From the NCBI GenBank assembly GCA_028825045.1, contig JAPKAY010000003.1, forward strand, positions 56,794-120,793: a stretch of 64,000 nucleotides of DNA. Direction: 5' to 3'. This DNA comes from Halioglobus sp. GTDB lineage: Bacteria; Pseudomonadota; Gammaproteobacteria; Pseudomonadales; Halieaceae. Each line of letters starts with the position of its first letter. Position 1 is the first letter of the stretch. Positions 46,124-56,600 of this stretch are shown here, piece by piece. The notes under the pieces were generated by a model. The model did no database searches, was not told the origin of the DNA, and worked only from the letters and a program-made list of their open reading frames with translations. A program made the position numbers and the translations under genes.

Positions 46124-48730
46124 ATGGCAAAACGTGTATACCTTTTCAACGAAGGTAGCAAAGACGACCAGGATTTACTGGGCGGAAAGGGTGCGAACCT
46201 TTGTGAAATGACCGCCCTGGGCCTCCCCGTTCCCTTTGGCTTCGTCATCACCACTAGTACCTGCCGGGAATTTTTTCAGAGGGGTAATAAGCTGCCCTCG
46301 CTACTGGAGCAGGAGTATCGTGTCGCGCTGGATCTGGTGGAAAAGAGAATGCGCGCCCGATTTGGCGACCCCGAGAACCCCCTCTTGTTTTCAGTGCGCT
46401 CCGGTGCGCCCGTTTCCATGCCCGGAATGATGAACACCATTCTCAACCTTGGGCTAAACGATGAAATTGCTGAGGGCCTGGCCCGCAAGACGGGCAATCC
46501 GCGCTTCGCGTACGACTCCTACCGCCGCTTTATCCAGATGTTTGCCGACGTGGTACTGGATGTTAGCGGTGATAAGTTCGAGCACGAACTGGCGCGCTAT
46601 AAGTTGGCGCACAACAAGGCTCTTGATGTCGACATGGACGCCGATGACTGGCGTGAAATCGTCAACATTTATAAGACACTGGTGAATTTTCCCGACGACC
46701 CCTTCGAGCAACTCAAACTCGCGGTCGAAGCGGTGTTCCTGTCCTGGCATACCCCCCGCGCCATCGTCTATCGCGAAATGAACAATATTGACGACAGCCT
46801 GGGTACGGCGGTCAATGTCCAGGCCATGGTATTTGGAAATTTCGGTGACAACTCCGGTTCTGGTGTCGCCTTCACCCGTAATCCCGCCACAGGCGAGGCT
46901 GCGTTTTTTGGCGAGTATCTGTTCAACGCCGCCGGTGAAGATGTGGTGGCGGGCATCCGCACCCCCCTACCTGTCTCGGCGCTGGGAGAGCGCATGCCAG
47001 ATGTCTATGACGAACTGTTCAAAACTCAGGCACTGCTGGAAAAACACTACCGGGATATGCAGGATATCGAGTTCACCGTACAGGATGGAAAGTTCTACAT
47101 GCTGCAAACCCGCAGCGGTAAACGGACTGGCCGCGCGTCGGTCAAGATTGCGGTGGACATGGTCAAAGAAGGCATGATTACAGAACGGGAGGCACTGATG
47201 CGCGTCTCACCTGAGCATGTTGAAGCCTTCTTGCATCCTATGGTTGATCCTTCGGCTAAGCGCGATATTGTGGCCACCGGTTTACCCGCAAGCCCCGGCG
47301 GTGCCACCGGACAAATTGTTTTTTCTGCGGAGGAGGCAGAAGACGTTTCCGCCGAAGGGCACAGTGTAATACTGGTACGTCGAGAGACCACTCCCGAGGA
47401 CATACACGGCATGAAAGTAGCCGCCGGTGTGTTGACGGAACTGGGCGGTATGACCTCCCACGCTGCGGTGGTAGCCAGAGGCATGGGAGTCTGTGCGATT
47501 ACCGGCTGCGGTTCCCTGAGCATCGATTACACAGCTGGGACCGCAACTACCGAGGACGGCATCGCTCTGCGACGGGGAGACATCATTACTCTGGATGGCA
47601 CTTCCGGTGAAGTCATGCTCGGAGACATCGCCAAGACCGAAGCCAGTTCCAGCGATGATTTCCAGGAGTTGCTGTCCTGGGCAGACAAACATCGACGGCT
47701 TAAGGTCAGAGCAAACGCAGAAACACCGGAAGACGCTGCACGGGCGCGCGAACTTGGCGCTGAAGGTATTGGACTCTGCCGCACGGAGCATATGTTTTTC
47801 GCCGCGGACCGGATCGACATCATGCGCGCGATGATATTGTCAGAAACCATCGCGGAGCGCCAAACGTATCTAGACCAACTATTGGTCTTTCAACACGACG
47901 ACATGCTGGAATTGTTCAAGGTCATGGATCGCCTGCCTGTCACCATACGCCTGCTAGACCCTCCCCTCCACGAATTCCTGCCGCAGACGGTTGATGACAT
48001 TGACGCCCTCGCCAACCGCATCGGTAAACCGGCAGACCAGATCCGGGAAATCACCGAACGACTGGCCGAGGTGAATCCCATGCTGGGTTTTCGTGGCTGT
48101 CGACTGTCGGTCGTATACCCTGAAATTGCTGAAATGCAGGTCAAGGCCATTATCAGTGCGGCTGCCGACGCGATGGAGGCAGGCTACCATCCCCTGCCGG
48201 AGATCATGATCCCGCTGGTCATCAATGTCCGCGAGATTCGGCTCGTCACGCAGATCATCGATAAATGTATACACGATATGGCTAAAGCCAAATCCGTATC
48301 CATCCGCTATAAAATAGGCACCATGATGGAGACGCCACGCGCCACATTGGGAGCGGACAGGCTAGCGCCGGAAGTGGAATTCATGAGTTTTGGTACCAAC
48401 GATCTGACGCAGATGACTTACGGTTTTTCACGCGATGACGCTGGCAAATTTATTCCAAAATATCTCAAGGAAAAACTAATTGATGTTGACCCGTTTGTTT
48501 CACTCGATCAACGTGCAGTAGGCCGACTGATGGAGCTGGCAATAAAGGAAAGCCGGGCGCGCAAAAAGGGAATCAAGTACGGCATCTGCGGCGAACACGG
48601 AGGTGACCCTCGGTCAATCCGCTTCTGTCACGATATTGGACTGGACTACGTGTCCTGCAGCCCCTTCCGGGTGCCAATAGCACGTATCGCAGCGGCGCAG
48701 GCTAATGTGGCAAGCGAAAGGGACCGATGA
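46124..48730 (+). CDS. ppdK: Pyruvate, phosphate dikinase
   Basis: It interconverts pyruvate, ATP and phosphate with PEP, AMP and PPi, serving gluconeogenesis or PPi-dependent glycolysis. The 868-residue protein has the N-terminal ATP-grasp part (GGKGANLCEMTALGLPVPFGF, then SVRSGAPVSMPGMM), and the phosphohistidine domain with His446 in GGMTSHAAVVARGMG. The C-terminal PEP-binding barrel has EGIGLCRTEHMFF and the acid Cys822 in YGICGEHGGDP. It is full length with all three functional parts. ATG 46124 is preceded by GAGG. It appears monocistronic. No regulatory (DUF299) gene lies beside it. Confidence 0.96.
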   Translation: MAKRVYLFNEGSKDDQDLLGGKGANLCEMTALGLPVPFGFVITTSTCREFFQRGNKLPSLLEQEYRVALDLVEKRMRARFGDPENPLLFSVRSGAPVSMPGMMNTILNLGLNDEIAEGLARKTGNPRFAYDSYRRFIQMFADVVLDVSGDKFEHELARYKLAHNKALDVDMDADDWREIVNIYKTLVNFPDDPFEQLKLAVEAVFLSWHTPRAIVYREMNNIDDSLGTAVNVQAMVFGNFGDNSGSGVAFTRNPATGEAAFFGEYLFNAAGEDVVAGIRTPLPVSALGERMPDVYDELFKTQALLEKHYRDMQDIEFTVQDGKFYMLQTRSGKRTGRASVKIAVDMVKEGMITEREALMRVSPEHVEAFLHPMVDPSAKRDIVATGLPASPGGATGQIVFSAEEAEDVSAEGHSVILVRRETTPEDIHGMKVAAGVLTELGGMTSHAAVVARGMGVCAITGCGSLSIDYTAGTATTEDGIALRRGDIITLDGTSGEVMLGDIAKTEASSSDDFQELLSWADKHRRLKVRANAETPEDAARARELGAEGIGLCRTEHMFFAADRIDIMRAMILSETIAERQTYLDQLLVFQHDDMLELFKVMDRLPVTIRLLDPPLHEFLPQTVDDIDALANRIGKPADQIREITERLAEVNPMLGFRGCRLSVVYPEIAEMQVKAIISAAADAMEAGYHPLPEIMIPLVINVREIRLVTQIIDKCIHDMAKAKSVSIRYKIGTMMETPRATLGADRLAPEVEFMSFGTNDLTQMTYGFSRDDAGKFIPKYLKEKLIDVDPFVSLDQRAVGRLMELAIKESRARKKGIKYGICGEHGGDPRSIRFCHDIGLDYVSCSPFRVPIARIAAAQANVASERDR

Positions 48731-48780
48731 TTTCTGCGTGCACGCGTAAGCGATCCGAAATTACAGGAAAACACGCGCTG

Positions 48781-49020
48781 TTATCCGGGAACCGTAACCT
48801 TTCGATTGATGCGAATAAAACCCGGGTCATACACAATCGGTGCAACAATCCAGATTGTTTGGGGCAACACGGTTATGCTGTCGCCCAGAAAGTAAAAGGC
48901 AAACCCTCACACCATAATCCAGACGTGCTTACGTTGAATACGGTCCGTGCGGTACAAGATTGCGGTTGCTAGCGGAATCGCCAGACCGACAAAAAGATCG
49001 CCCGAGACTTGCCAAATCAT
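48781..49020 (-). pseudogene. Small membrane-protein ORF split by one in-frame TGA
   Basis: From ATG 49020, preceded by AAAAGGACGCT (a good ribosome-binding site), the frame reads MIWQVSGDLFVGLAIPLATA and on through a hydrophobic helix to a TGA at 48907-48909. The same frame then continues, GFAFYFLGDSITVLPQTIWI, through more hydrophobic residues to TAA at 48781. Reading the TGA as Trp would give a single 79-residue membrane protein, with the TGA inside a helix. I see no SECIS-like evidence. The likeliest reading is a recent nonsense change or a sequencing error. It fills most of the gap between ppdK and the acyl-CoA ligase. Confidence 0.45.
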
Positions 49021-49088
49021 AGCGTCCTTTTCCAAGGGGCTAAAATCTTATCCTGTGCCAGATCAGAACTCTATCGCTGGGCCACTGA

Positions 49089-50636
49089 CTACTTATTAAG
49101 ATCATCCCTCAGTACAAACTTCAGTACTTTACCGGCGGGGTTCCTTGGCAGGGCATCGACCAGATGCAAGCGCAGTGGCAACTTGTACTTCGCCAGCAAA
49201 GGCTGAGCAAATTCTCGTAACTCTTCCAGTGACAACTCGTGACCATCATGCAGAGCCACTACCGCTGTCACCGCCTCGCCCCACTTTTCGTCAGGAAGGC
49301 CGATGACGGCCACTTCGGCAATGGAATCGTGTCTGTAAAGCGCGCCTTCTACCTCAGCCGGATACACGTTCTCGCCACCGGAAATCACCATGTCCTTTAT
49401 GCGATCACAGATGAACAGAAAACCATCTTCATCGAAATATCCCACATCTCCGGAGTGAAACCAGCCTTGTGAGTCTATGGCTTCTGCGGTGGCATCGGGC
49501 CGATTCCAGTAGCCTTTCATAATATTGGGCCCACGCATACAAATCTCACCTCGCACGTGAGCCTCGACCGGCTGATTGCTGTCATCCACTATCCGCGCCT
49601 CGCTATAGATCGGCGGCTGCCCGGCTGAACCCAGCTTGCTGATGGCCCACTCTGGCGAAAGAAAGGAAGCAAATGGAGAGGTCTCGGTCAGGCCGTAGCC
49701 CTGACAAAAATCAACGCCCCGCGCCGAATAGGTTTCGATCAGCGATTCTGGAACAGGCGCTGCGCCAACTAGCAAATTCCTGATTGACCCTAGATCGGTG
49801 CTCGCAAATTCCGGGTGCTGAGACATAAAAAGAAACATAGCGGGTGCACCAAACATTTGTGTGACCTTGTAGCGTTCGAAATCAGCGAGCACCTGTCCCG
49901 GATCGAAGTTACGCAGTAGCAATATGGTAGAGCCCATATGAAAGGAACCCAGCGTCATCACGTTCAGACCTCCGATATGAAACAACGGAGCCGCGGTGAG
50001 TATGATGTCGTCTCTGGAGCCGCCAAAAGCCAGCATGGCGTTGATGTTGTTCCAAAGTATATTGCCGTGTGTGAGCATCGCGCCCTTGGGGAGGCCGGTG
50101 GTGCCCGAGGTGTACATAATCACCGACACGTCGTGTTGATCAACCGATGTCACCTGGGTCAAAGGTTCAGTGGATGCGCGTTCGCTATCCAGGTGCCGCC
50201 AACCATCCGTCTCACTTTCACTACAAAAATAGTGCTGGCAACCAATATCCGGCCGAGCAGGTTCCAGCACTGGCGTCAGTGCATCATCAACAACCATGGT
50301 ATGAATGCCGGCATCATTAATAATGAAAGTGAGTTCCTGAGCAGTCAGCCGGAAATTGAGAGGAACAAAGATGGCTCCCAACGCCTGTGCCGCGAACATT
50401 GTTTCCAACAGTGCCGGGTGGTTTAGTCCGAGATAGCCGACCCGGTCCCCAACACACACACCAGCGGATTTTAACAGACCGGCCTGACGACGAATTCGGT
50501 CGCCTAACTCCGCATAGCTTATCTCCTGCTCCTCAAAGATAATGGCAATTCGTTCCGGGTTTAGATCTGCCCGACGAAGCGTAGTGGCAGCGAGATTAGG
50601 TTCGATTTCGGATCGGTTCACGACTGGCTCCTGCAT
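49089..50636 (-). CDS. Acyl-CoA synthetase (AMP-binding)
   Basis: This 515-residue ANL-family ligase activates a carboxylic acid, probably a medium- or long-chain fatty acid, with ATP and CoA. The P-loop is MYTSGTTGLPKGAML, and GYGLTETSPF binds the adenine and substrate side. WFHSGDVGYFDEDGFLFICDRIKDM holds the hinge and the A8 motif, ISGGENVYPAEVE follows, and the catalytic Lys lies in NPAGKVLK near the end. ATG 50636 suits the family length. It is divergent from the aminotransferase gene. There is no neighbouring beta-oxidation gene except the thiolase about 11 kb away. Confidence 0.9.
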   Translation of the reverse strand: MQEPVVNRSEIEPNLAATTLRRADLNPERIAIIFEEQEISYAELGDRIRRQAGLLKSAGVCVGDRVGYLGLNHPALLETMFAAQALGAIFVPLNFRLTAQELTFIINDAGIHTMVVDDALTPVLEPARPDIGCQHYFCSESETDGWRHLDSERASTEPLTQVTSVDQHDVSVIMYTSGTTGLPKGAMLTHGNILWNNINAMLAFGGSRDDIILTAAPLFHIGGLNVMTLGSFHMGSTILLLRNFDPGQVLADFERYKVTQMFGAPAMFLFMSQHPEFASTDLGSIRNLLVGAAPVPESLIETYSARGVDFCQGYGLTETSPFASFLSPEWAISKLGSAGQPPIYSEARIVDDSNQPVEAHVRGEICMRGPNIMKGYWNRPDATAEAIDSQGWFHSGDVGYFDEDGFLFICDRIKDMVISGGENVYPAEVEGALYRHDSIAEVAVIGLPDEKWGEAVTAVVALHDGHELSLEELREFAQPLLAKYKLPLRLHLVDALPRNPAGKVLKFVLRDDLNK

Positions 50637-51004
50637 GGTTCTATTATGGATTTTTGCTCGGCAGTCTGCATCTTACTTGCCGCGCAAAGCGATACTAGCA
50701 CGGGTCAATACCATGCAGAATAACTCATTAGATTCGGTTCTAAGCGGATCTGTACAGCCGCGCCTTGGATCTAATGAGCATACTGTGGGGTCGGGCGGCC
50801 TTCCTCACAGTATCGCCATCACCGAGCACGCCTTCTTGGACATTTAGGACGACGCGACTCTCATGGTCCTATTCGCCATCACTTGCCCCGTTCACAGCCA
50901 AGTCCCGCATCACAGAAGTTAATACAGATAATTTCTTGCCTAAACTTAAGCTTGCCGCTCAAATCTGCTAACGTTGCGCCACTTTCCACATGGAGCCAAG
51001 GCCG
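50637..51004. other. Divergent intergenic region with a long inverted repeat
   Basis: These 368 bases separate the acyl-CoA ligase from the aminotransferase, so they must contain promoters for both. The main feature is CTCATTAGAT at 50724-50733, repeated inverted as ATCTAATGAG at 50769-50778, with GCGG and CCGC around a palindromic CTGTACAG between the arms. I see no supported coding frame. Confidence 0.6.
50724..50778. repeat. 10-base perfect inverted repeat with a 35-base centre
   Basis: The arms are CTCATTAGAT (50724-50733) and ATCTAATGAG (50769-50778). The centre can fold further through GCGG/CCGC. The arms are too far apart for a usual terminator and lack a T-tract. A two-site operator or a leader RNA structure fits better. 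Confidence 0.75.
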
Positions 51005-52186
51005 ATGACCAGTAGTTTCTATCCTCCCCAGCGCACTCTGATGGGTCCCGGACCCTCTGATGTTTCTTCGCGTGTGTTGGGCGCCCTCTGCAGACCCACA
51101 ATCGGGCATCTGGATCCAAAGTTTTTGCAGCTCATGGATGAGGTTAAGGCTCTGCTGCAATTCGCTTTTCAGACCGATCATGCACTTACCCTGCCGATCT
51201 CCGCACCTGGTTCTGCCGGCATGGAGGCCTGCTTCGTCAATCTGGTATCGCCGGGAGACACCGTTATCGTCTGCCAGAATGGCGTCTTTGGTGGGCGCAT
51301 GAAGGAAAACGTAGAGCGCTGCGGCGGTATTGCCGTGATGGTCGAGGATACATGGGGCGAACCGGTGAGTCTGGACAAGGTCGAGGCGGCCTTCAGTGAG
51401 CACCCCAAAGCAGCCATTGTGGCGTTTGTACACGCTGAAACCTCCACCGGGGTGCGCAGCGATGCCGCGGCTATCTGCGCATTGGCAGCGCGCCATAACG
51501 CACTATCGATTGTCGATGCGGTAACCTCTCTGGGCGGTATCGAACTGTCAATTGATAAGTGGGGCGCGGATGCCGCCTACTCCGGAACACAAAAGTGCCT
51601 GTCTTGTGTACCTGGCATTTCACCGGTGACCTTTAGCGATCGAGCGGTTGAGCGTATCAAAGCGCGGACACACAAAGTACAGAGTTGGTTTCTGGATATG
51701 CAGCTGGTGATGGGTTACTGGGGCGAAGGCAGCAAGCGCGCCTATCATCACACGGCCCCTGTTAATGCTCTGTATGGATTGCACGAGGCGCTGGTGATGC
51801 TTGAAGAAGAAGGGCTAAACGCATCCCATGCACGACACCTTCGAAATCATCGGGCGCTGGTAGCAGGGCTGGAAGCGATGGGTCTGGGAATGGCCGTGGC
51901 GCCTCAGGATCGCCTGCCGCAACTGAATTCTGTGCTGGTACCAGAGGGTGTAGATGAAGCAGCAGTCCGCAGCGCCCTGCTGGAACAATTCGATCTGGAA
52001 ATTGGTGCGGGTCTCGGCGCCCTGGCGGGGAAAACCTGGCGCATCGGCCTGATGGGGTTTGCCAGCAATGAACGCAACGTCCTTTTTTGTCTTAACTCAC
52101 TGGAGTCCGTTCTCAAGGCGCAAAGCGCAAACATTACCAGCGGCGCAGCATTATCGGCAGCCCAGGCGTCACTCAGCGCAGCGTAG
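51005..52186 (+). CDS. Alanine-glyoxylate / serine-pyruvate-type aminotransferase
   Basis: This 393-residue class V PLP aminotransferase begins FYPPQRTLMGPGPSDVSSRVL, with GPGP as the family's opening. AETSTGVRSD and IVDAVTSLGGIEL come next, and the PLP lysine is Lys197 in SGTQKCLSCVPG. The C-terminal part has WRIGLMGFASNERNV. It probably transfers amino groups between alanine or serine and glyoxylate or pyruvate. ATG 51005 is chosen over 50990 because GGAG and AAGG stand just before it. It faces the acyl-CoA ligase gene divergently. Confidence 0.9.
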   Translation: MTSSFYPPQRTLMGPGPSDVSSRVLGALCRPTIGHLDPKFLQLMDEVKALLQFAFQTDHALTLPISAPGSAGMEACFVNLVSPGDTVIVCQNGVFGGRMKENVERCGGIAVMVEDTWGEPVSLDKVEAAFSEHPKAAIVAFVHAETSTGVRSDAAAICALAARHNALSIVDAVTSLGGIELSIDKWGADAAYSGTQKCLSCVPGISPVTFSDRAVERIKARTHKVQSWFLDMQLVMGYWGEGSKRAYHHTAPVNALYGLHEALVMLEEEGLNASHARHLRNHRALVAGLEAMGLGMAVAPQDRLPQLNSVLVPEGVDEAAVRSALLEQFDLEIGAGLGALAGKTWRIGLMGFASNERNVLFCLNSLESVLKAQSANITSGAALSAAQASLSAA

Positions 52187-52199
52187 TTGGTACGGGGCA

Positions 52200-53201
52200 T
52201 TACCCGCCGGTTAACATGCTCCACAAACGCTCGACTCTGCCATCTCCCGAGTCGCGGTGCACAAGGTAATCGGCGTGGTCGCCCTCCTTCGCATCTCGAT
52301 GCAACTCAATACTCCACAGTGGCGCAACTTCATTGGGGATCATGGAGTAGCGCACGTCGATCACCCTGTTGTCATGGAGAGGATCGCGGGCGATATAGCC
52401 GTTACTGAACCAGCGAAAGCGCTCAATATCTTTGGCCTGCTGCGAAGCGCGATCCAGCCACGGCATATCCCGATCTATATCCAACTTCTGAACTGAATCC
52501 CCCTCAAACACGCGCGGCGCAATACCAGCGCGCACCGCATCGACATAAAAACGGTCGTCGGTTTCATACACCACCTTCCACACCAGCACATTGGCAAAAC
52601 TCGGCTTAGCCTCCAGGCGTATTGGTTCATGCCCCCGCTGAACCGCTATGTCCCGACCCATGGCGATAGCCTCATTGCGTTGCCACAGCCCCACTGCCAT
52701 ATAGCAAAGCGCCCACACCAAGGCGACCTGTGCATAGAGCGGCCTACGTCGCAGTGCAGCAAGCACTACCCCAAGCAGTAGCGGCAACGTAAACAACGGA
52801 TCGATAATGGAGATCGTGTTCCAGGCAATGCGCGCATCACTGAAGGGCCAGAACAGCATGGTGCCATAGGTGGTACACGCGTCCAGCATCGCATGGGTGG
52901 CATAGCCCAAGGTACAAAATAGCCAGGACTGGTAAAACGACAAACCCCGTCTGCGCCCGACAGCAAAATGCAGTACTAAGGCGCAGATCAACCCGCCGAA
53001 CGGAATGAATATCAGGGAATGTGTAAATTGCCGGTGATACTCCAGAAATAGAAGCGGGTCGGCACTGGAACGGATGAGAACGTCTAAATCCGCAGACATG
53101 CCGGCCAAAAAACCCAGTATCCCTGCGCTTGCAGCATAGCGACGCGTAGTAGTTGCTTGCGGTAACGCCGCTCCCAGTAGACCCTGAGTTAGTGGGTCCA
53201 C
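52200..53201 (-). CDS. Membrane-bound metal-dependent hydrolase (YdjM/DUF457 type)
   Basis: This 333-residue protein begins MDPLTQGLLGAALPQA and carries the family's metal-binding motifs EYHRQFTHSLIF and GYATHAMLDACTTYGT (HxxxDxxTxxG), among about four to five membrane helices. A C-terminal soluble part follows (about 190-333). Relatives are annotated as LexA-regulated membrane hydrolases, but the substrate is unknown. The start is GTG 53201, sharing its first base with the stop of the small upstream gene (TAGTG), so the two genes are translationally coupled. Confidence 0.86.
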   Translation of the reverse strand: MDPLTQGLLGAALPQATTTRRYAASAGILGFLAGMSADLDVLIRSSADPLLFLEYHRQFTHSLIFIPFGGLICALVLHFAVGRRRGLSFYQSWLFCTLGYATHAMLDACTTYGTMLFWPFSDARIAWNTISIIDPLFTLPLLLGVVLAALRRRPLYAQVALVWALCYMAVGLWQRNEAIAMGRDIAVQRGHEPIRLEAKPSFANVLVWKVVYETDDRFYVDAVRAGIAPRVFEGDSVQKLDIDRDMPWLDRASQQAKDIERFRWFSNGYIARDPLHDNRVIDVRYSMIPNEVAPLWSIELHRDAKEGDHADYLVHRDSGDGRVERLWSMLTGG

Positions 53202-53497
53202 TAAGTGACTCGGCCCGGTGTATTCATATCTGTGTATTCGAAAGATTTATTTGCGTAGATATCGACAATAGTAGTTTGGTTGCAGCCCATCTCGTCACCC
53301 TTCACCGTCACTGTGTGGGTGAGCACAATAGCCTTGGCCTGCTTGAACATGGACGGAGCGTGAATGATGCGAGACTCCTGCGAGTTGGCATCTGCCTCAA
53401 ACACCAACTCTCGAGCCGCGCCGACTGCTGGCGCAAGCTTACCGTCAGCAATCATAGCACCGCAGTCGATTCCGGCGATTATGGTGTGCTTACTCAT
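53201..53497 (-). CDS. Small protein of unknown function coupled to the membrane hydrolase
   Basis: This 98-residue soluble protein begins MSKHTIIAGIDCGAMIADGK and contains HAPSMFKQAKAIVLTHTVTVKGDEMG. It has no signal peptide or membrane helix and two cysteines. I do not recognise the family. ATG 53497 has GGAGGG-like bases upstream on the minus strand. Its stop codon overlaps the start codon of the hydrolase gene by one base, which argues for a shared message and balanced expression. It may be a partner of the hydrolase, but nothing further supports this. Confidence 0.6.
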   Translation of the reverse strand: MSKHTIIAGIDCGAMIADGKLAPAVGAARELVFEADANSQESRIIHAPSMFKQAKAIVLTHTVTVKGDEMGCNQTTIVDIYANKSFEYTDMNTPGRVT

Positions 53498-53635
53498 TCA
53501 AAAATTTCCCTCCGGGTGAAACTATGCAATAACGGTACCTGAGTTTGTGAAAAAGTCACCCTCTGTGGCGAATATTCATTACACCAGAGGTGCTCCCCAG
53601 ACTGCCTAACACGCTGGTTACAGCCAGACCGCGCG

Positions 53636-56600
53636 CTATTTAATGTCAAAGGAGTAATACAGATCGGCAGAGTTTTCCAAGCTGCTGACAACTTCAAACC
53701 ACAGGCGAGCGTTCAGGTACAACCTTGCCGTTAGCACATTGACGGGTTCGTAAAGGCCAAAGCCGTAAGACAGATAAATACGACTACCTACATAACCACT
53801 CACGGTAGCGGCCGTATCATCCTCAATCTCCTGCGCGCCAAACTCTACTCTGCTGATTCCCGGAATACGATTCAGCTCGGAAACCAGTGACGAGCGATTA
53901 ACCACACCACTGGCCAAAGACAGGGCCAGAGCAGTCCCGTCTGCGCCGGCCCCGGTGTCCGCAGGCCGACCCCGCACCAGATACGAGATGGTATCGGCCT
54001 GAGACATCACCGGAATGGAGTAAATATCCAGAAGCAAATCCTCCTCCAGGTGGCCCTGAACACGTATACCAACAGAAATATCGCTGCCCGCTATTTGGCG
54101 TTCGGCACGCACATCGATATTAGGATTTGCCGGTGGACCCAAAAAGCTCAGTGTTCCCCGGCGAATGACCAGGCGCTGCTGATAGGCGCGCACCTCCCCG
54201 CCTATTGTGTTCAACTGACCAAACAGCTGCAACGGACGACCCGGCTGCTGTTGCAAGCGTAAATCTCCTCCCAGTGTCGTGTTTATTGTGCTGCCGGAAA
54301 TCTTCAAATGCCTAAGGACTCTAAGCTGGATATTCATACTGACATCAAACGGCAACTTCTCCGTGAGCGCATTACCCTCTTGATCCACTTCCACGACAGA
54401 AGACGAAACGGCCACACTGCCTTCGGGAAGTTGTTCAATTTCGAAATCACCCGAGAGCACAGTCACCTTGCCGGTGAGTGCCATCACATCCGCAGCAACT
54501 GCCAGCTGAATGTTCTCGGAAACCTGCAGTTCCATCGAGGGTGGGTACAAAAGCGTGTGATTCTCCCCCTTTATAGTGAGCTCAAGTCGATAATCTGGAA
54601 GGGTTTTTAACTGCCCCGCTACCTGCAATTCACCACCACCGAGCATGCCGGTTCCCTGCACTTGTGCCCAATCTCCTTTTACCTCCAGTGCGAGGTCGAG
54701 GTTGTTCAATTCTGTTGGATTTTCCATCAGGGTTAGGTGCCCCCCGGACAGTGACAGAAGGCCATGGCCCAGTGGCTGTTCCAGCGTACCGGACAGTGCC
54801 AACTGTCCGCTGATATCTCCACCTACAGTCGAAATCTCAGACACAAATAGCGTAAGGGCTGCGAGTTGAAATTCATCAAAACTTACAGAGCCTGTCAGCG
54901 GTTCTGTTCCGTCTTGCGATGCCCGTAACGTGAAGCCCACTACTTCCCGACCGGATGCCTGCAACCCCCCGTCCAATTGCAGATCGTTGTTCGAATATTG
55001 AAAATTCACCTCCCCCTCATCCCATTCTGCAGATAGGCTTTCTTCCTCCCCGAACTGCTGGGTGAAACTTAGCCCACTCACAATAGAACGACCGTCGAGG
55101 GAAACACCGGCCTCTGGATTCCACTGAGCGTCCAACTGCAGTTGCGCATCGCCATCCAAGCTCATTCCCGGCGGCAGCAAGCCAGACATCAGCGCCAGGC
55201 CTGCGGTCGCTTGCAGGGAACCACTCCCCTGCTCGCCAAGCAGCCAGTCCTGTGGGCACACTCTCGCCTCTTGATGCTGCCAACAGTGTGTTGCCAGGGA
55301 TAGTTGTTTGGATTCAGCGGCCCACGCTATCCCTACTGGTTCAGTCAATTCCCAATCACCGTAAGGCGTTTTTAGTCGCGCGGGCGATAACTCACCTCGC
55401 CAAAGCTTGCCAAATGCAGTACCCACTAACGTAAGCTTGCCCTGCACGTCCCCGCGAGTTGCAAGAGAAGCGGCCTGCCCGCCGGCATCACCCTGGGCCG
55501 AAAACTCCAAAGCACTCAAAGTAAGATTATTCCAGACCAGTTGATCCAGTCGGGACTGAAATGTGAATGACTGATCGGCGTCGGCCTGAAATGTCCCGAC
55601 CAGCGTAGCGTCTTCCACGCTAAGACCAGCCCATTTAACCTGATGCGCACCACCCGAAATATCAATGTGCTGCCTATCGTTGGAAACCGCTACCTGTAAC
55701 TGCACCTGACCGCCGTAGGCAGGTGACCAGCGGCTCAAGTCGTCGACCACCAGCTCAAGATCCACCAACGACTGCGCGTCTCCGGCTGTCCGCAGCGAGA
55801 ACTGAGCACCATTCATACCTGCCTCCACATCACTGTGGGCGAGTTGCAGACGGCTATTGAGTCCTGCGAACCCACGAATCGTAGCGGGCCGCTCATTTAC
55901 TTCCCCGTGCACATCAACCTTCGAGACAGCTACATTCCAGTCTTCCCCGGTCGCACTGCCGCTGAGACTCAGAGACCCGGCCAAACGCCCGTGCAGGTTC
56001 TCGTTAAAGTGTGGCAAGGCGAACCCGCTAGAGTGCATTGCGAGTGACCATTGGACCTTCTGAGCAAGTGAGAGTGTTCCACTGACATGAAGCTTGCTCG
56101 TGCCTGATGAGTCCACCGCTGACAGACCTTCAATAGTAATTTCACCGGCTTCGTGCCTGCCCTGAAGCGACAGTTGCAGAGTGTCGTAGCCGGAGAAGCC
56201 ACTACCCACAGCCTCAACCGCAAACTCCTGAACGACAAGTGAACCACTTGCTGAAGCGACAACGGGAAAGTCCAGCTTCCCATCCGCCAGATTTTTCGGT
56301 ATTCCCTCGATGTCAGCCAGGGGCACACTATCAGATGAGATAGCGGTTAATGCCGCAGTGAATGGGACTACGGGATCAAGCACATTAAATTCCCCCTGTG
56401 CTGACACACTCACGGTTCCCAATGATGACAATTCCAAAGCAAGCGACTTAAGGCTACCTGTCGCTTCTACCGCAATATCGCGCCCCAATACGCTCAGCCC
56501 CAAAAGCGGCTCGGCGAGCTCTACTTCTGCAATGGCCTGCAGTGGCCAGTCGCCGGAAAAATCCAGCTCTGCGTGCAAAGACACGTTGCCCCGAACACTG

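Noticed and set aside
53551..53590. CCTCTG/CAGAGG inverted repeat around GAATATTC in the gap before the small unknown gene
   Set aside because: The stem is six bases with an 18-base loop and no T-tract. It could be chance.
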